Assembly: GCF_019399895.1 (NCBI RefSeq)
Contig: NC_091876.1
Location: 930,001-994,000, forward strand
Source: Cardiocondyla obscurior
Lineage: Eukaryota; Arthropoda; Insecta; Hymenoptera; Formicidae
DNA: 64,000 nt
Reading direction: 5' to 3'
The translations under genes were made by a program, and so were the position numbers. This document shows, piece after piece, positions 32,401 through 41,495 of the stretch. Every line of letters starts with the position of its first letter. Positions within the stretch are counted from its first letter, which is position 1. The notes beneath the pieces were generated by a model. That model worked only from the letters and a program-made list of their open reading frames with translations. It made no database searches and was not told where the DNA came from.

Positions 32401-33079
32401 TCAAACCAGCAGCAAGAAAATATACATCTGCTCAGATAGCAGAGCAGCGATCAATGCCTTAATAAAACAAAGCACGGACTCGAATACGGTCTGGAGCTGC
32501 ATGAGGGCACTAAATAAGCTGGGGGAGACTAATAGAGTCACCCTAGTATGGATTCCTGGACATCAGAGCATACATGGCAACGAGATGGCTGACGAGCTCG
32601 CCAAGTAGGGAACTTTAATGGAACCTGCAGGGCGGGACGTGTACGTCCCTTTTGTCATGGGAAAAAAGAGAATCAGAGAGCTGCTTGAGAAAAGGCACCG
32701 AGAGTCGTGGAAAAACGAACCGGGATGCCGGCAAGCAAAGCTCCTGATGGAACAACCCAAACCAGAGAGGACAAAAGAACTCCTGGCAATGAGCAGACAA
32801 AAACTGAGAATAGAGATCGGCTTATTAACAGGACACGGAACCCTCAGGACGCATCTGCATAATTTAGGCATAGCGGAGCATTAGAAATGCAGGCTATGCG
32901 AGGAAGAAAACGAGGACAGTATACACATCTTGTGTCACTGTCCAGTACTGGCGTTAAAACAATATCTGTTCTGGGGAAAAATGTTTACAAACCCGGGGCA
33001 GCTCAGAGAAGCGAGGGTGAACAGTCTAATAAGCCTGGCAGATCATGCTGGGCTGAGGACAGAGATACACCCTCGATAA
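29438..33079 (+). pseudogene. LINE C ORF2 (EN-RT-RNaseH-CCHC), three nonsense codons
   Basis: ATG 29438 opens a 971-codon stretch. Endonuclease: IQEPWL, GCDANYHHLNWGS, DITLCTGD and SDHRSIR. RT: KAAGPNGIFPALLQ, YREGRSTETALH, FLDIEGAFDN, GCPQGGVLSPLLW and YADDIAIIA near 31455. RNase H begins at WYTDGSG near 32245. TAA at 32351-32353 lies where RNase H normally has the residue before its catalytic Glu (AEVKAI follows). The same frame continues with CSDSRAAI and VWIPGHQSIHGNEMADELA, then TAG 32606-32608, TAG 32882-32884, the knuckle CRLCEEENEDSIHILCHC, and a natural-looking TAA at 33077-33079. There are no indels, only three point nonsense changes, so this is a fairly recent copy. Confidence 0.92.
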
Positions 33080-33152
33080 AACAGTGGGGAGTTACAGAGG
33101 ATCCAAAAGGATCTAGGTGACCAAAAGGGATTCATACAGTCACACCCACTAA

Positions 33153-33172
33153 ATTTACTACTACTACTACTA
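33153..33172 (+). repeat. (CTA)n 3' tail of LINE C
   Basis: Six or so CTA repeats follow the LINE C 3' UTR, then a pyrimidine run merges with LINE A sequence. Short simple-repeat tails replace poly(A) in I-type LINEs. Confidence 0.7.
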
Positions 33173-33184
33173 CTTCTTCTTTTT

Positions 33185-34240
33185 CTTTCTTCCCTTGTTC
33201 ACAATTTTCCACACTTCTTTCTCCGTTCTAACCCTTTCAATCTCTTTCTTTCATCTCACCTTTTTCTGCAATTTTTTCTTCTCACATAACCTCTTATATT
33301 CTCCTTTTACCTTCTTATACTTCTCTCTCCGCAACCTTCCCCCTTCCTCCATTTTCGCATTTCTTCCTTTACTTTACATTTATGTTTTCTGCATTCTTTA
33401 TCCCACCATCTTTCCATGGGTTTTTCCCCAACCTCTTTTTTTACTTCTTTTCTTACTAATTTTTTGGTCCTTTCCAGTTCCTTACTAAAACTCTTCCAAT
33501 TTTCTTCTATTTTATCTCCTCTTTTCCTTCTTTCTTTATACTTTTCTCTGAATATTTTCCTCTCCTCCTCATTCCAATCTAGCCTCGTACCCTTTTTTTT
33601 CCATACTTAAATCTTCCCTCCTCTCCTCCACCCCCCTTTATCGTTACTATTGATAGCAGGTGGTCTGAAACTACTTCCTCCCCCACCTTTATTTCTATGA
33701 TTTCTCTTTTCGACTCCACATTGCTAATAACATAATCTATCACCGTTTTTCTTCTCTCCCCCACATACGTCCACTCCCCTTCTTTATCCCCCCTTACACA
33801 TCCATTAACTGTTCTCTATCCTGCTTCTTCCAAAGCTTTACAAAATTTTCCTTTTTTCCCCGTTATTTTTTTGTTTTTTGTTTTTCTTTTCCTTTCTTCC
33901 TTATCATCTTCCTCGTTTTCTTCATCCCATAATCCCCCTTCCTCTCCCGTTCTCACATTGAAGTCTCCCCAAATCAAATATCTTACTCCTTCCTCCTTTT
34001 CTTCTATCCAATTTCTCATATTCTCAATCATGTCTTCTATCCCTCCGTTAACATATACCCCCGCTATCTTCCACCATACTTCCCCACATCTTATCTTTAT
34101 CCCTATCAATCCATTCTTATCTTCAAAGTCTATTTCTCTTTCTTTTTTCAAATCCTCCTTCCATCCCATCAGCGGCAATAAAAAGTTTTTGCCCTGTTGC
34201 ATCGGTAACCTTCCGATTTTTTTGAATCTCTCTTGACTTC
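33185..34240 (-). pseudogene. LINE A, 5' half: endonuclease and linker
   Basis: On the minus strand an endonuclease (WWKIAGVYVNGGIED, YLIWGDFNVRTGEEGG near 33960, then ERRKTVIDYVISN and VGEEVVSDHL near 33690) is followed by a basic linker (ERWWDKECRKHK, KARTE-like EKEVWKIVNKGRK near 33200). The linker stops where the CTTTCTTCC repeat begins, and the matching downstream part resumes at 8989. Frameshifts and stops break it. The 5' end near 34240 is truncated. Confidence 0.85.
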
Positions 34241-34261
34241 AGGCTTCGGACGTAACATAAA

Positions 34262-34612
34262 AAAAACAAAAACAGTTTTTAAATAGCAACTGTTGCTATT
34301 AAATAAACATCATTGCATAAAATCATTGCATTTATAAAATTATATAAATATATTGGGATTTATATATATTTATACATATTATATACTGTATATATATTTA
34401 TTTGAAAATGCCAGGACCAACTCCGTTAAATATTAAAGGAGAAATGGTGGCATACCGTAACGCGGGCTTCAAAATAAGCGAAATAGCTCAATTTTGTAAC
34501 GTAGATGTAAGTATACTTTGATAATAATTTAATTAATTAATTTTATTTGTAAAATTAACTTTATCTTAATATGTTAAACAGTTGCTATTTAAAAACTGTT
34601 TTTGTTTTTATT
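34262..34612. repeat. ~31-bp perfect inverted repeat pair (34262-34292 / 34582-34612)
   Basis: AACAGTTTTTAAATAGCAAC with its A-rich flank recurs as its reverse complement about 300 bp away, inside the first intron of the Tc1-like gene. It may be the terminal repeat of a small MITE or part of the Tc1 element's own ends. Confidence 0.65.
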
Positions 34613-35066
34613 ATTTAATAAAATAATTAAATTAAATTGTTCTTGTTTTAAATAATCTACATTTGTATTTTAGAGAACTACGGTTTATCGAATTTTAAAA
34701 CAAAATGAGCATCATAACAATGTTAATCCGAAGCCGATTTCCGGGCGACGGAGATGCATTGATTAGCAGCAAGACAACTTGATATTGAATGCAATTAGAC
34801 ACAATGGTTTTCAATCGACAAGCCAAGTATGTTGTAATATTAATATTACGAAAAATGTCAATGATAGCAAAATTCAAAATATTCATAATACTTAACAGAA
34901 TATTTATGATTTTTAAATATTACAGTTAAAAGCTACACTTGAAGTGCCATGTTCAACACGGACAATTAATAGAAGACTCCACAAAAATGGTATGCATCAC
35001 CGGATTCCTGCACAAAAAGAAATGTTAACGGCACGACATGAAGAACAACGGATGGCTCCATATTAA
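34408..35066 (+). pseudogene. Tc1-like transposase, DNA-binding half only, with two introns
   Basis: Exon 1 is 34408-34506 (MPGPTPLNIKGEMVAYRN, then KISEIAQFCNVD), donor GTAAGT. Exon 2 is 34674-34826 (RTTVYRILKQNE, GRRR), donor GTATGT. Exon 3 is 34926-35066 (STRTINRRLHKNGMHHR, LTARHEEQR) to TAA. All three exon lengths are multiples of three (99, 153, 141). The product is a paired-type double helix-turn-helix domain of the Tc1/IS630 group. A TAG near 34765 breaks exon 2. The catalytic DDE part is absent. It could be a decayed transposase or a once-domesticated DNA-binding protein. Confidence 0.72.
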
Positions 35067-35586
35067 ATACTCGTGTTACTTATATTATAAATATATATTT
35101 TTACATTACGTATAATTTAATTTCGATTGTTAAAAGTTGCGAAATGTCTTAAAGTATACGCTAGAATTAATAGCGTACTTTTAGCGATATACTTCTATCC
35201 TTGTGCGCCCGTATAAACACGAACGTGTGCAAGCGAGAGAACGAAGGTGCGCCTATAATAATTTCTTAACGTTCACTCATGCTTTCTCTCTCACACGCAC
35301 GGTCGCGAACAGTGTGGCGTCATCCTTAGTCCAACAGCGCAACGAACAACCCAAGTAGATGTGGCGCCATCCATAACCCAACAACACAGCGGACTACCCT
35401 CTATATATCAATTATTCCGTGATCCAAGGAACAGACCTGCAAATCAAAAATTAATATTCATTGTCTGATCAGAAGTCGAACTGTTAACATATCTTAATTA
35501 AATTGTACTTGTTAAATATATATTTTATATAAAATACGAATATTGTCATCAACCTCCGAACCAAGATCCCTACAACAGAACAGAAC
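35067..35586. other. AT-rich spacer with a possible promoter
   Basis: No gene is seen. Two similar segments (TGTGGCGTCATCC near 35314 and TGTGGCGCCATCC near 35359) form an imperfect ~45-bp direct repeat. CTATATATCA at 35401-35410 could serve as a TATA box for the ORF at 35587. Confidence 0.4.
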
Positions 35587-35670
35587 ATGAAAATGCCTTC
35601 CTTCAAATTTTTCCTCGTCCTCTCGCTCCTTTTGTCGTTCCTTGTCTCACGTACGCGATCCGCGGGGTGA
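35587..35670 (+). CDS. Orphan signal-peptide exon (27 codons)
   Basis: ATG 35587 opens a short frame reading MKMPSFKFFLVLSLLLSFLV and then SRTRSAG before TGA. It has a basic N-end, a 12-14 residue hydrophobic core and a small-residue cleavage site: a classic secretory signal. The TGA lies within G|GTGAGG, a good splice donor, so this may be exon 1 of a secreted peptide gene whose later exons are lost or outside the neighbourhood. A mariner fragment follows 75 bp downstream. No mature peptide could be identified; no function is proposed. Confidence 0.4.
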   Translation: MKMPSFKFFLVLSLLLSFLVSRTRSAG

Positions 35671-35743
35671 GGCCTCACGCACATTACCCCATCTCACGCG
35701 CGGTAGCCGTCGTTGCCGCAGTGAGACAGGCCATTATTGCCGG

Positions 35744-35863
35744 TCACTGTACACCGTATGTTTCCACAAGAATTCGATGTGCCTCCGTTGCTTTTTTCTT
35801 CTGATTGAATAAGAAAATCAGCACGTGCCGCAAATGCTCTTTGTTTAGCTCAAAATTCGACAT
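35744..35863 (-). pseudogene. mariner transposase N-terminal fragment
   Basis: On the minus strand, from the ATG at 35861-35863: MSNFELNKEHLRHVLIFLFN followed by QKKKATEAHRILVETYG, the N-terminal helix-turn-helix (HTH_48-type) of mariner transposases of the irritans/mauritiana kind. The similarity stops at 35744 and the catalytic domain is absent. Confidence 0.8.
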
Positions 35864-36420
35864 GTTTACTACCGAAAAAATTATGCTACTAACTCTTAAA
35901 CGTTTAAACAAATATGGCGTTTTGAAGCTTGCAGTCACAGCTACAAAATGATATATTGCTTATGACACCAGCATCTTGTAGGGAGACTATACGTGTGGAT
36001 GTCTCACCCATACAAATATACGCATCCCAGTGACTCTCATGCGGGGTCGATAGAAATTACGACACTCGTAATTACAACTTGAAGGCTTTATTATGTACAA
36101 TATATAATATGCACTCGCGGAGGAGACGACCGCGGAGGATCTACAATACGTGTTGTCTCACGACGCTGCTGTATCTAACAGACTAAATTCTTAACTGCTG
36201 CCGATCGTCCGATTTTCTAAAATAAGTAAAACGCGAGAGGGAGAATAGGAGAAACTCCCTTTCCTGGATGCGTCGCGCGTATGCGCGCGAAGGGAACCGC
36301 TGTAGTCTGCATTACCTGCCATGTGTGGTAAGGAGTGCGGACTACATTGCTTACAATCTATAGGCTTAGTGCGCCATCTACTGGAAAAAAATCCGCATTT
36401 TAAAGTTACAGACCTGGTAC
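35864..36420. other. Unassigned region
   Basis: 35864-35940 is probably the mariner 5' UTR. From 35941 to 36412 there is mixed sequence with no ORF, RNA gene or repeat I can name. A minus-strand 97-codon frame is not convincing. Confidence 0.4.
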
Positions 36421-36448
36421 CACGGAGTAGTATATATACTACTCTGTG
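36421..36448. mobile_element. 28-bp palindrome flanked by 8-bp direct repeats (possible transposon remnant)
   Basis: CACGGAGTAGTATA and TATACTACTCTGTG pair with one mismatch. CCTGGTAC occurs directly on both sides (36413-36420 and 36449-36456). An 8-bp duplication around fused terminal repeats suggests a nearly fully deleted DNA transposon or an excision relic. Confidence 0.5.
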
Positions 36449-36454
36449 CCTGGT

Positions 36455-36850
36455 ACATACAGAATTTGTAATAAACGACATCATTTGATGTTACATGCTG
36501 ATACGGATGCCTTTACTTCGGGTATTGCAGAGGTCGACGGGGAGAACATTTTGAGCGTTCCCGGTCCAAGTGCTAATACACTTTTTGCGTCCATTGGAGT
36601 CCGCTCCATTCAAATGCTCTTTGCTACAGCTCGCGTTAAAGTTCAGGCTTCTTCGGGCTAATCTATAGTCGTCCGCGCGTTCTTAGATCAGGATTCCAAG
36701 GCTACTTTCGCATCCGAGACATTAATTCGACAACTCCGAGCTAAACGTAGACGAATGCCTATATCTATTTCCGCCGCAAGCGGTATTTTGCTTGGTCAAA
36801 TTCGGCAAGTAGCTAACGTTACCGTGTCGCCCGTGCAAGAGAAAATTTTT
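36455..36850 (+). pseudogene. BEL/Pao polyprotein fragment (zinc knuckle end and protease)
   Basis: The plus frame shows the tail of a Pao-type knuckle (RICNKRHHLMLH), then LFATARVKVQASSG, a TAA at about 36661, and SIVVRAFLDQDSKATFASET with LRAKRRRMPISIS and QVANVTVSPVQ. This is the BEL/Pao protease (DUF1758-like) with a LDQ(D)S active site. Both ends are truncated; the 3' end meets the satellite near 36860-36880. Confidence 0.8.
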
Positions 36851-38169
36851 TTTTTACTACGACGGCGTCGAGAAAAATTATATACCTCAAGTCAATAGCC
36901 AATTGGTTTTAATTATTATTTCACGTATTTGTCAACATCTGCGTCATTTTGATATGTGCTTCTAATAACTATATTGTCAAAATTAAATATCTCTGCGAAA
37001 TATTCATTCCCATTGCTAACCGTATTGTGTCGGTAGCAAGTTCGTCGTTTTTCCGCTGCCTGCACGAAGGCGCGCTCGCGACTTGTAACTGAAAAACGTG
37101 AATCGTTGCGTATTAGAGTTTAATACAAAATCGGGCCAGCCACTGAAAAGTTTATTGTGAATAAATCGCAATTAAAAAGTAGAGATATTCTATATGAATC
37201 AACGACACATAAGCAAAAAAAAGGATGGAAGAAGAAAAAATAAAACAACCGATGTAATAATTCGCATAAATATCGCAGTGAGTAATGAGCCGAAAGTGGC
37301 TAGGTTAAACGTCTAAAAGCTTCCAACTTTCGAAGACGGTTTTTATACACGTGCTAAAATATGCGAAAGTTAATAATCACTCGAAAACCGTTGCGATAGC
37401 GGTGACGGACCCAATGTATTGTTACGTCCTGTAACTCCACATCTTCTTTTTCCGACACATGGTAGATAAAGTAGATAATAAAAAGTATACCGAATGTATT
37501 GGGATCAAAGGAGACGGTTCTAAGTTTCCAGAAAAATAATTCTAACTGACGGAATATCCTGAATCGCCAGATGTATAAAATAAAAGAAGGAACCTAAAAC
37601 AATTGTACAACAGATGTGGAATATAAAAAAATCGAAACGAAAGGATTTGTCAAAATATTCATAAAACATTAATAGCTCGGAAAGACTTGGAATATCTTAA
37701 ACTAACAATAAATGTCTGGCGGTACACAAGGGAAATTCTGGAAGAAAAAACAATTCAGTAAAATCAAATTTCGCCGCGGATCCTAGGGATTAGAAAAAAG
37801 GAGGCAAAAAGCCTGTAATAATAAAATTGGGATACGCGGCTGGAAACTATAAAACTCAGGCAGCAATTGCACGCTGCCGATAAAAAAAAAGAGTTACCTA
37901 AGCTTTTTCGAATCTGTTATCTGGAAGCTTGGAAGGGCTAAAATCATGTAGAGGGAAGCTCATAAACATTTTCTCCTGGACCAATAGATATCGGGAACTC
38001 CTCACCAAAAATTAGAAACTAAGGGCGAAAACTTAGAAAATTAAGGAAACTGAGAGAAGGGCGACCAATAATTGCGAAGACGGAAAAGTGGAGGAATAAG
38101 CCTAACGAATAGAATTCAAATTTTGGATAAGACTTAGAATCTGGCGCTGGTCCTCCCCTTTTCCGAGCT

Positions 38170-38207
38170 TATAAAACCGAGCGCTCCGACGACGCTCGCT
38201 CTCAATT
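38170..38207 (+). promoter_or_regulatory. Core promoter in the long LTR (TATA plus Inr)
   Basis: TATAAAA at 38170-38176 and CTCAATTC with A at 38204, 34 nt from the first T. The spacing is typical for insect promoters. Confidence 0.65.
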
Positions 38208-39563
38208 CTGTTCTAAAAATCCAGTTTTCATCAGTTCACTCAGTTACTCAAAATTTCAAGTGTTTGTGATAATTTGGTGTGGACGAAATAAAGAATCATC
38301 TCGAGATCTCATCCGAGTGAATTTGAAGACATCAAGTAGTAAGTGGCATCATTTATTTATTCCCCTTTTTCCTTTAATTTTGAAACGGTTCCACTAAATA
38401 GTTTTATTTGATTTGTATTCATATATTTATATATGTAAAAAATGAAAATTGAGGGAATAGTCAGGGTGCCGTTCACGCTTAATTGTTTCGCTATCTCTCT
38501 CTCGAATCCTCCCGTTTTATCGGGTGCCTCAACCTGTCTAGCGGGCTTCCTTTTGTCGGGGGTTGCGATATGCCGCCAGTAAATGGTGACTATCAAAACC
38601 TTGACTTGAGTAAGGCTCCATTCGGCTAGAGGAACCAGAGAAACTTAGGGTGACAATGGAGAGATCCGAAAGGAGCTGTGAGACGTGATGCCCAGCCATA
38701 TTCTCCTCCAAAATTCATTTATTAATTTAATTCATTAAAATGAAATCCTTTTAGTGGAATCATCGAACTTAAGAACCCTAAAGAAAAGCCGGGCTCGCCG
38801 AAATCGGCAAATTCGGAATTTGAGGGGCCTTATCCAGTCCTTCTTTGTGCAATATTTATTCGCGGCGGCGCCAGGGGAGATAAGAACCGACCCTCCCCGA
38901 AGAAGAGGAGAGAGGTCCCCTCAACCCCCAGCTCCCCCGACTTTGCCGGCTCCCGAAGAAGTTCCTCTGAACGTCGAAGAACCCAGGGAACTCCCCCCTT
39001 CTCCGAATACGCCGAGAACAAGCGTCAATGCGACCGAACCTGAGCCTGATTTGGAGCAGTTCCGCCCTACGACTCCTTCCTATTCTCCGGACATCTCGAT
39101 TCATTCTCCAGGAGCTGCACCTAGAGCATGCTCCTCTCCAATTCCGTCCCCGATACCTCATCCTGGGGAGCCTGAGGAGGTCGACTCCTTTGCTGATGAC
39201 GATACCGTCTTTTGGCAAGAGTCTGACGGCCCAGAGCCTTCCCCCTCCCCCGCCCCGAGCGTGGAGTTCCTCGGCGGGCAAGAGGAACCCAGAGCGATCA
39301 TAGATCCTCTCCTCGAGCTCCTCCGAAAGACTTGCTCTCCGTGGACGGATCCCGTCCCCGAAAGGGCCTTCACGATAGGCCCTGATTCCTTTGATCCTGA
39401 GGAGATCAGGAGAGAAGCCAGCAGGGCATCTCCTGATCAGAACGTCCTCATATTCTATCCCGGGGTGGAACACCCCTTTTTAGCTTCGATCAGGCTGATT
39501 GATCGTGTATTTCCGAGATCGTCGGCCAAGATCTCGGAAATAATTGAAATCGATTTAGATTAA
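38204..39563 (+). CDS. LTR-encoded 269-residue protein; AUG created by splicing
   Basis: Exon 1 (about 38204-38338) has no ATG. It ends ...CAAGTA before the donor GTAAGT at 38339-38344. The acceptor CCTTTTAG ends at 38754. Exon 2 starts TGGAATCATCG, so the joint A|TG makes an AUG with A at -3 and G at +4. The frame then runs 269 codons to TAA (39561-39563) with no other Met codon and no internal ATG in frame. The protein has a basic N-terminus (LKKSRARRNRQIRNLRG), a short hydrophobic stretch (LIQSFFVQYLF), a long Pro/Glu/Ser-rich acidic middle, and a more ordered C-terminus (NVLIFYPGVEHPFLASIRLI). The exon is GC-rich against AT-rich flanks. I recognise no family. Splicing is inferred, not observed. 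Confidence 0.6.
38339..38754 (+). other. Predicted intron splitting the start codon
   Basis: GTAAGT at the 5' end and CCTTTTAG at the 3' end, 416 nt. It interrupts the initiator codon after its first base. Confidence 0.6.
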
Positions 39564-40356
39564 ATATTATTATTTTTGGAATTTTTTATGTTATTTCCCG
39601 CGTACTCTTGTTAAATAATAAAAATGTGTTGTCTTTTACTTAGTATATTAATTGAATTTTTTTTTTAGTTAAAATTTCTTGGTCTACCATTTTATTTAAT
39701 TCTTAATTATATTCAATCATCTCTATTTAACATCAATTGAAAAATAAAGAAATGTTAAATTAAATCTCGCTAAAACAGATTTCTGCAATTTTCTTTTAAT
39801 GAACCTTTTTAGCTCCATTTATTGCGAAAAACACCTCCGGTTCTTTCCCTGGGAACAAGAAGTAAAATTCTTTCCCTCAAAAGAACAAAAATCGCGCTAA
39901 TTCAAATCTTTTCTCGTTATAATACATTCCTAGCGCTTAATACGCGTGACGTTGTCTCGCACGCGTCACGCAAGAATTGGTAGTTGCGTCTCTCTCTCTC
40001 TACCCTTTACCTGCTCTCGATCCATTTCCTAGTCATTGAGAACCGGTAATCCTTCCATTAAAATTATTCCTAAACCTGACGTAACAGTATTAAAAGTTTA
40101 AAAATGTTAACAATTTAAAGTAGCTATTTTCATAAAGTGAATGCGTTGAAACAAAATTAATTTCAGAAAAATTCATAAAAATGTGGTAAATAGAACCTAG
40201 GGCAAATGCAAATTGACGAACAAGTAAACCAAAGAGCGGAGTTAATCGTAAAAAATGTTAAACTTATATTAATTAAATTTGAGGATTGTAAGTTAATATT
40301 CAAACTATAAAAAGTTTAGCTTTTGATTAACATTTCGATGAAAAATTATATGAGCT

Positions 40357-41495
40357 TGAAACGACCGTACTTCGTTGCCGCGAATGTCGTGCAAGCCGGA
40401 GTGCCCGGACGTGCTCAGCGGGCGGACAGGATTCGCGAGAGAATAGATAGGTCCGAAAATGCACGAGACGTGGTGTGTAATAATTAATTGAGGCTTTATT
40501 CAATTAATAAAACAATTTACAATAAGCCAACTGTGACGAACGGGTGGTTGAGACGTCGCCGGACAAACACGAATATAACAGAACGTTTACGATAACGCGG
40601 TAATTGGCGCGTGTATGCGCCGGATCGGTACGGCGGAAATCGATACGCGGATCTATGACGGGCGGGCCGTTACAAGTTTTCGGCATCCGCCTAGACAACG
40701 CCCTAACGGATCGCGGGTCTAGCGGCGCGAATATTCCCCGAGTCGCGGGCCTGGGTGGGGCCTGATCGATGCACGCGGCGTGGGACGCGGTGATCGAACA
40801 AACTCGTATATCGCGACGCGAATGCGGTTTTCGGATAGCGTGGAGGATGGAGCACCTGTTCGGTGTTGCTGTAGCCGAGAGTACTCGGCCGAGGCGGAGA
40901 GCTCTCCACCCCGGGTTTGTGCAACGGTGCGAAAGGATATTTCGCCTTGGCAAACCGACTGTAGATCCGGGATCGAGATCGCTCGAAGAAGGCGAAGTGC
41001 GCCTCACCCCACGAGCCGGTCTTACGAGTCTAGACTTGCGTTCGGCTGTTAGGAAGATTCCTATGCGGTGCAAGCGTCAAAAGTGCCTGACCGAGGCGGA
41101 GTTCGCTCCACCCTGTTGTTCTGCTTGCTCCAGGAGTCGGTCGGTCCGGATGTTCGCTGTGAGGCGAACGGAACGATAACGGTGCGCGACTTTTCCGAGT
41201 TCGCCTTTTTATCTGGAAAAGGCGACGTCCGGGGGTATCCTGGTACGTGGCGCCGGCCGCGGTATTCCGCGGTACCGTGCGCGTAGCGCTCGTTCGGACG
41301 AGCTCGGGGCCGCTCGTGTAAGTCCGCTCCGCGGGACTTTGCGCGTTACTCGGTACTCGTACGATTCACATACTCGCGCCGATGATCAGTTTCTTCGGGA
41401 GCCCCCGCGCTCCCTTTCCTGTCCGAAAAAATGGTCGTCTCGGCCTCCGGAGGTTCTTTTCCGGGAACGATGCTTATTCCGGGGGCATCGTTACA
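40357..41495 (-). mobile_element. Solo LTR (1139 bp) with AGCT target duplication
   Basis: TGAAACG...CGTTACA ends are flanked by AGCT (40353-40356 and 41496-41499) inside the edge satellite monomer. On the minus strand an AATAAAGCC polyadenylation signal lies near 40492-40500, so the parent element probably read on the minus strand. It is GC-rich; several long frames inside have no recognisable domain. Confidence 0.85.

Larger units (their letters stand above)
29400..33184 (+). mobile_element. LINE C, RNase H-bearing non-LTR retrotransposon
   Basis: A single long ORF2 (endonuclease, RT, RNase H, zinc knuckle), a short 3' UTR (33080-33152) and a (CTA)n 3' tail. No ORF1 is present upstream, so the copy is 5' truncated or a one-ORF type. 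RNase H after RT fits the I/LOA-type groups; the clade is inference. Confidence 0.85.
37420..40086 (+). mobile_element. Long solo-LTR-like element (2667 bp) with internal spliced gene
   Basis: The ends form the 9-bp perfect inverted pair TGTTACGTC...GACGTAACA with TG/CA termini. It is flanked by GTAT on both sides (37416-37419 and 40087-40090) within the satellite. No direct repeat of either end lies inside, so it is one long LTR and not a small two-LTR element. A TATA box, Inr and AATAAA (38287-38292) give a plausible U3 (784 bp), short R and long U5 (~1.8 kb). The parent family is unidentified. Confidence 0.82.

Noticed and set aside
33195..34236. Plus-strand Phe/Ser-rich ORFs
   Set aside because: Complement of the LINE A endonuclease region on the minus strand.
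38856..39473. 205-codon minus-strand ORF
   Set aside because: Antisense shadow of the LTR-encoded ORF; the plus strand has promoter and splice signals, this strand has none.
37420..40086. Small two-LTR (TRIM-like) element
   Set aside because: No internal direct repeat of either end was found, so a single LTR fits better.
40504..41286. Long frames inside the 1139-bp solo LTR
   Set aside because: Overlapping frames on both strands, no domain, GC-rich composition; best read as LTR sequence.
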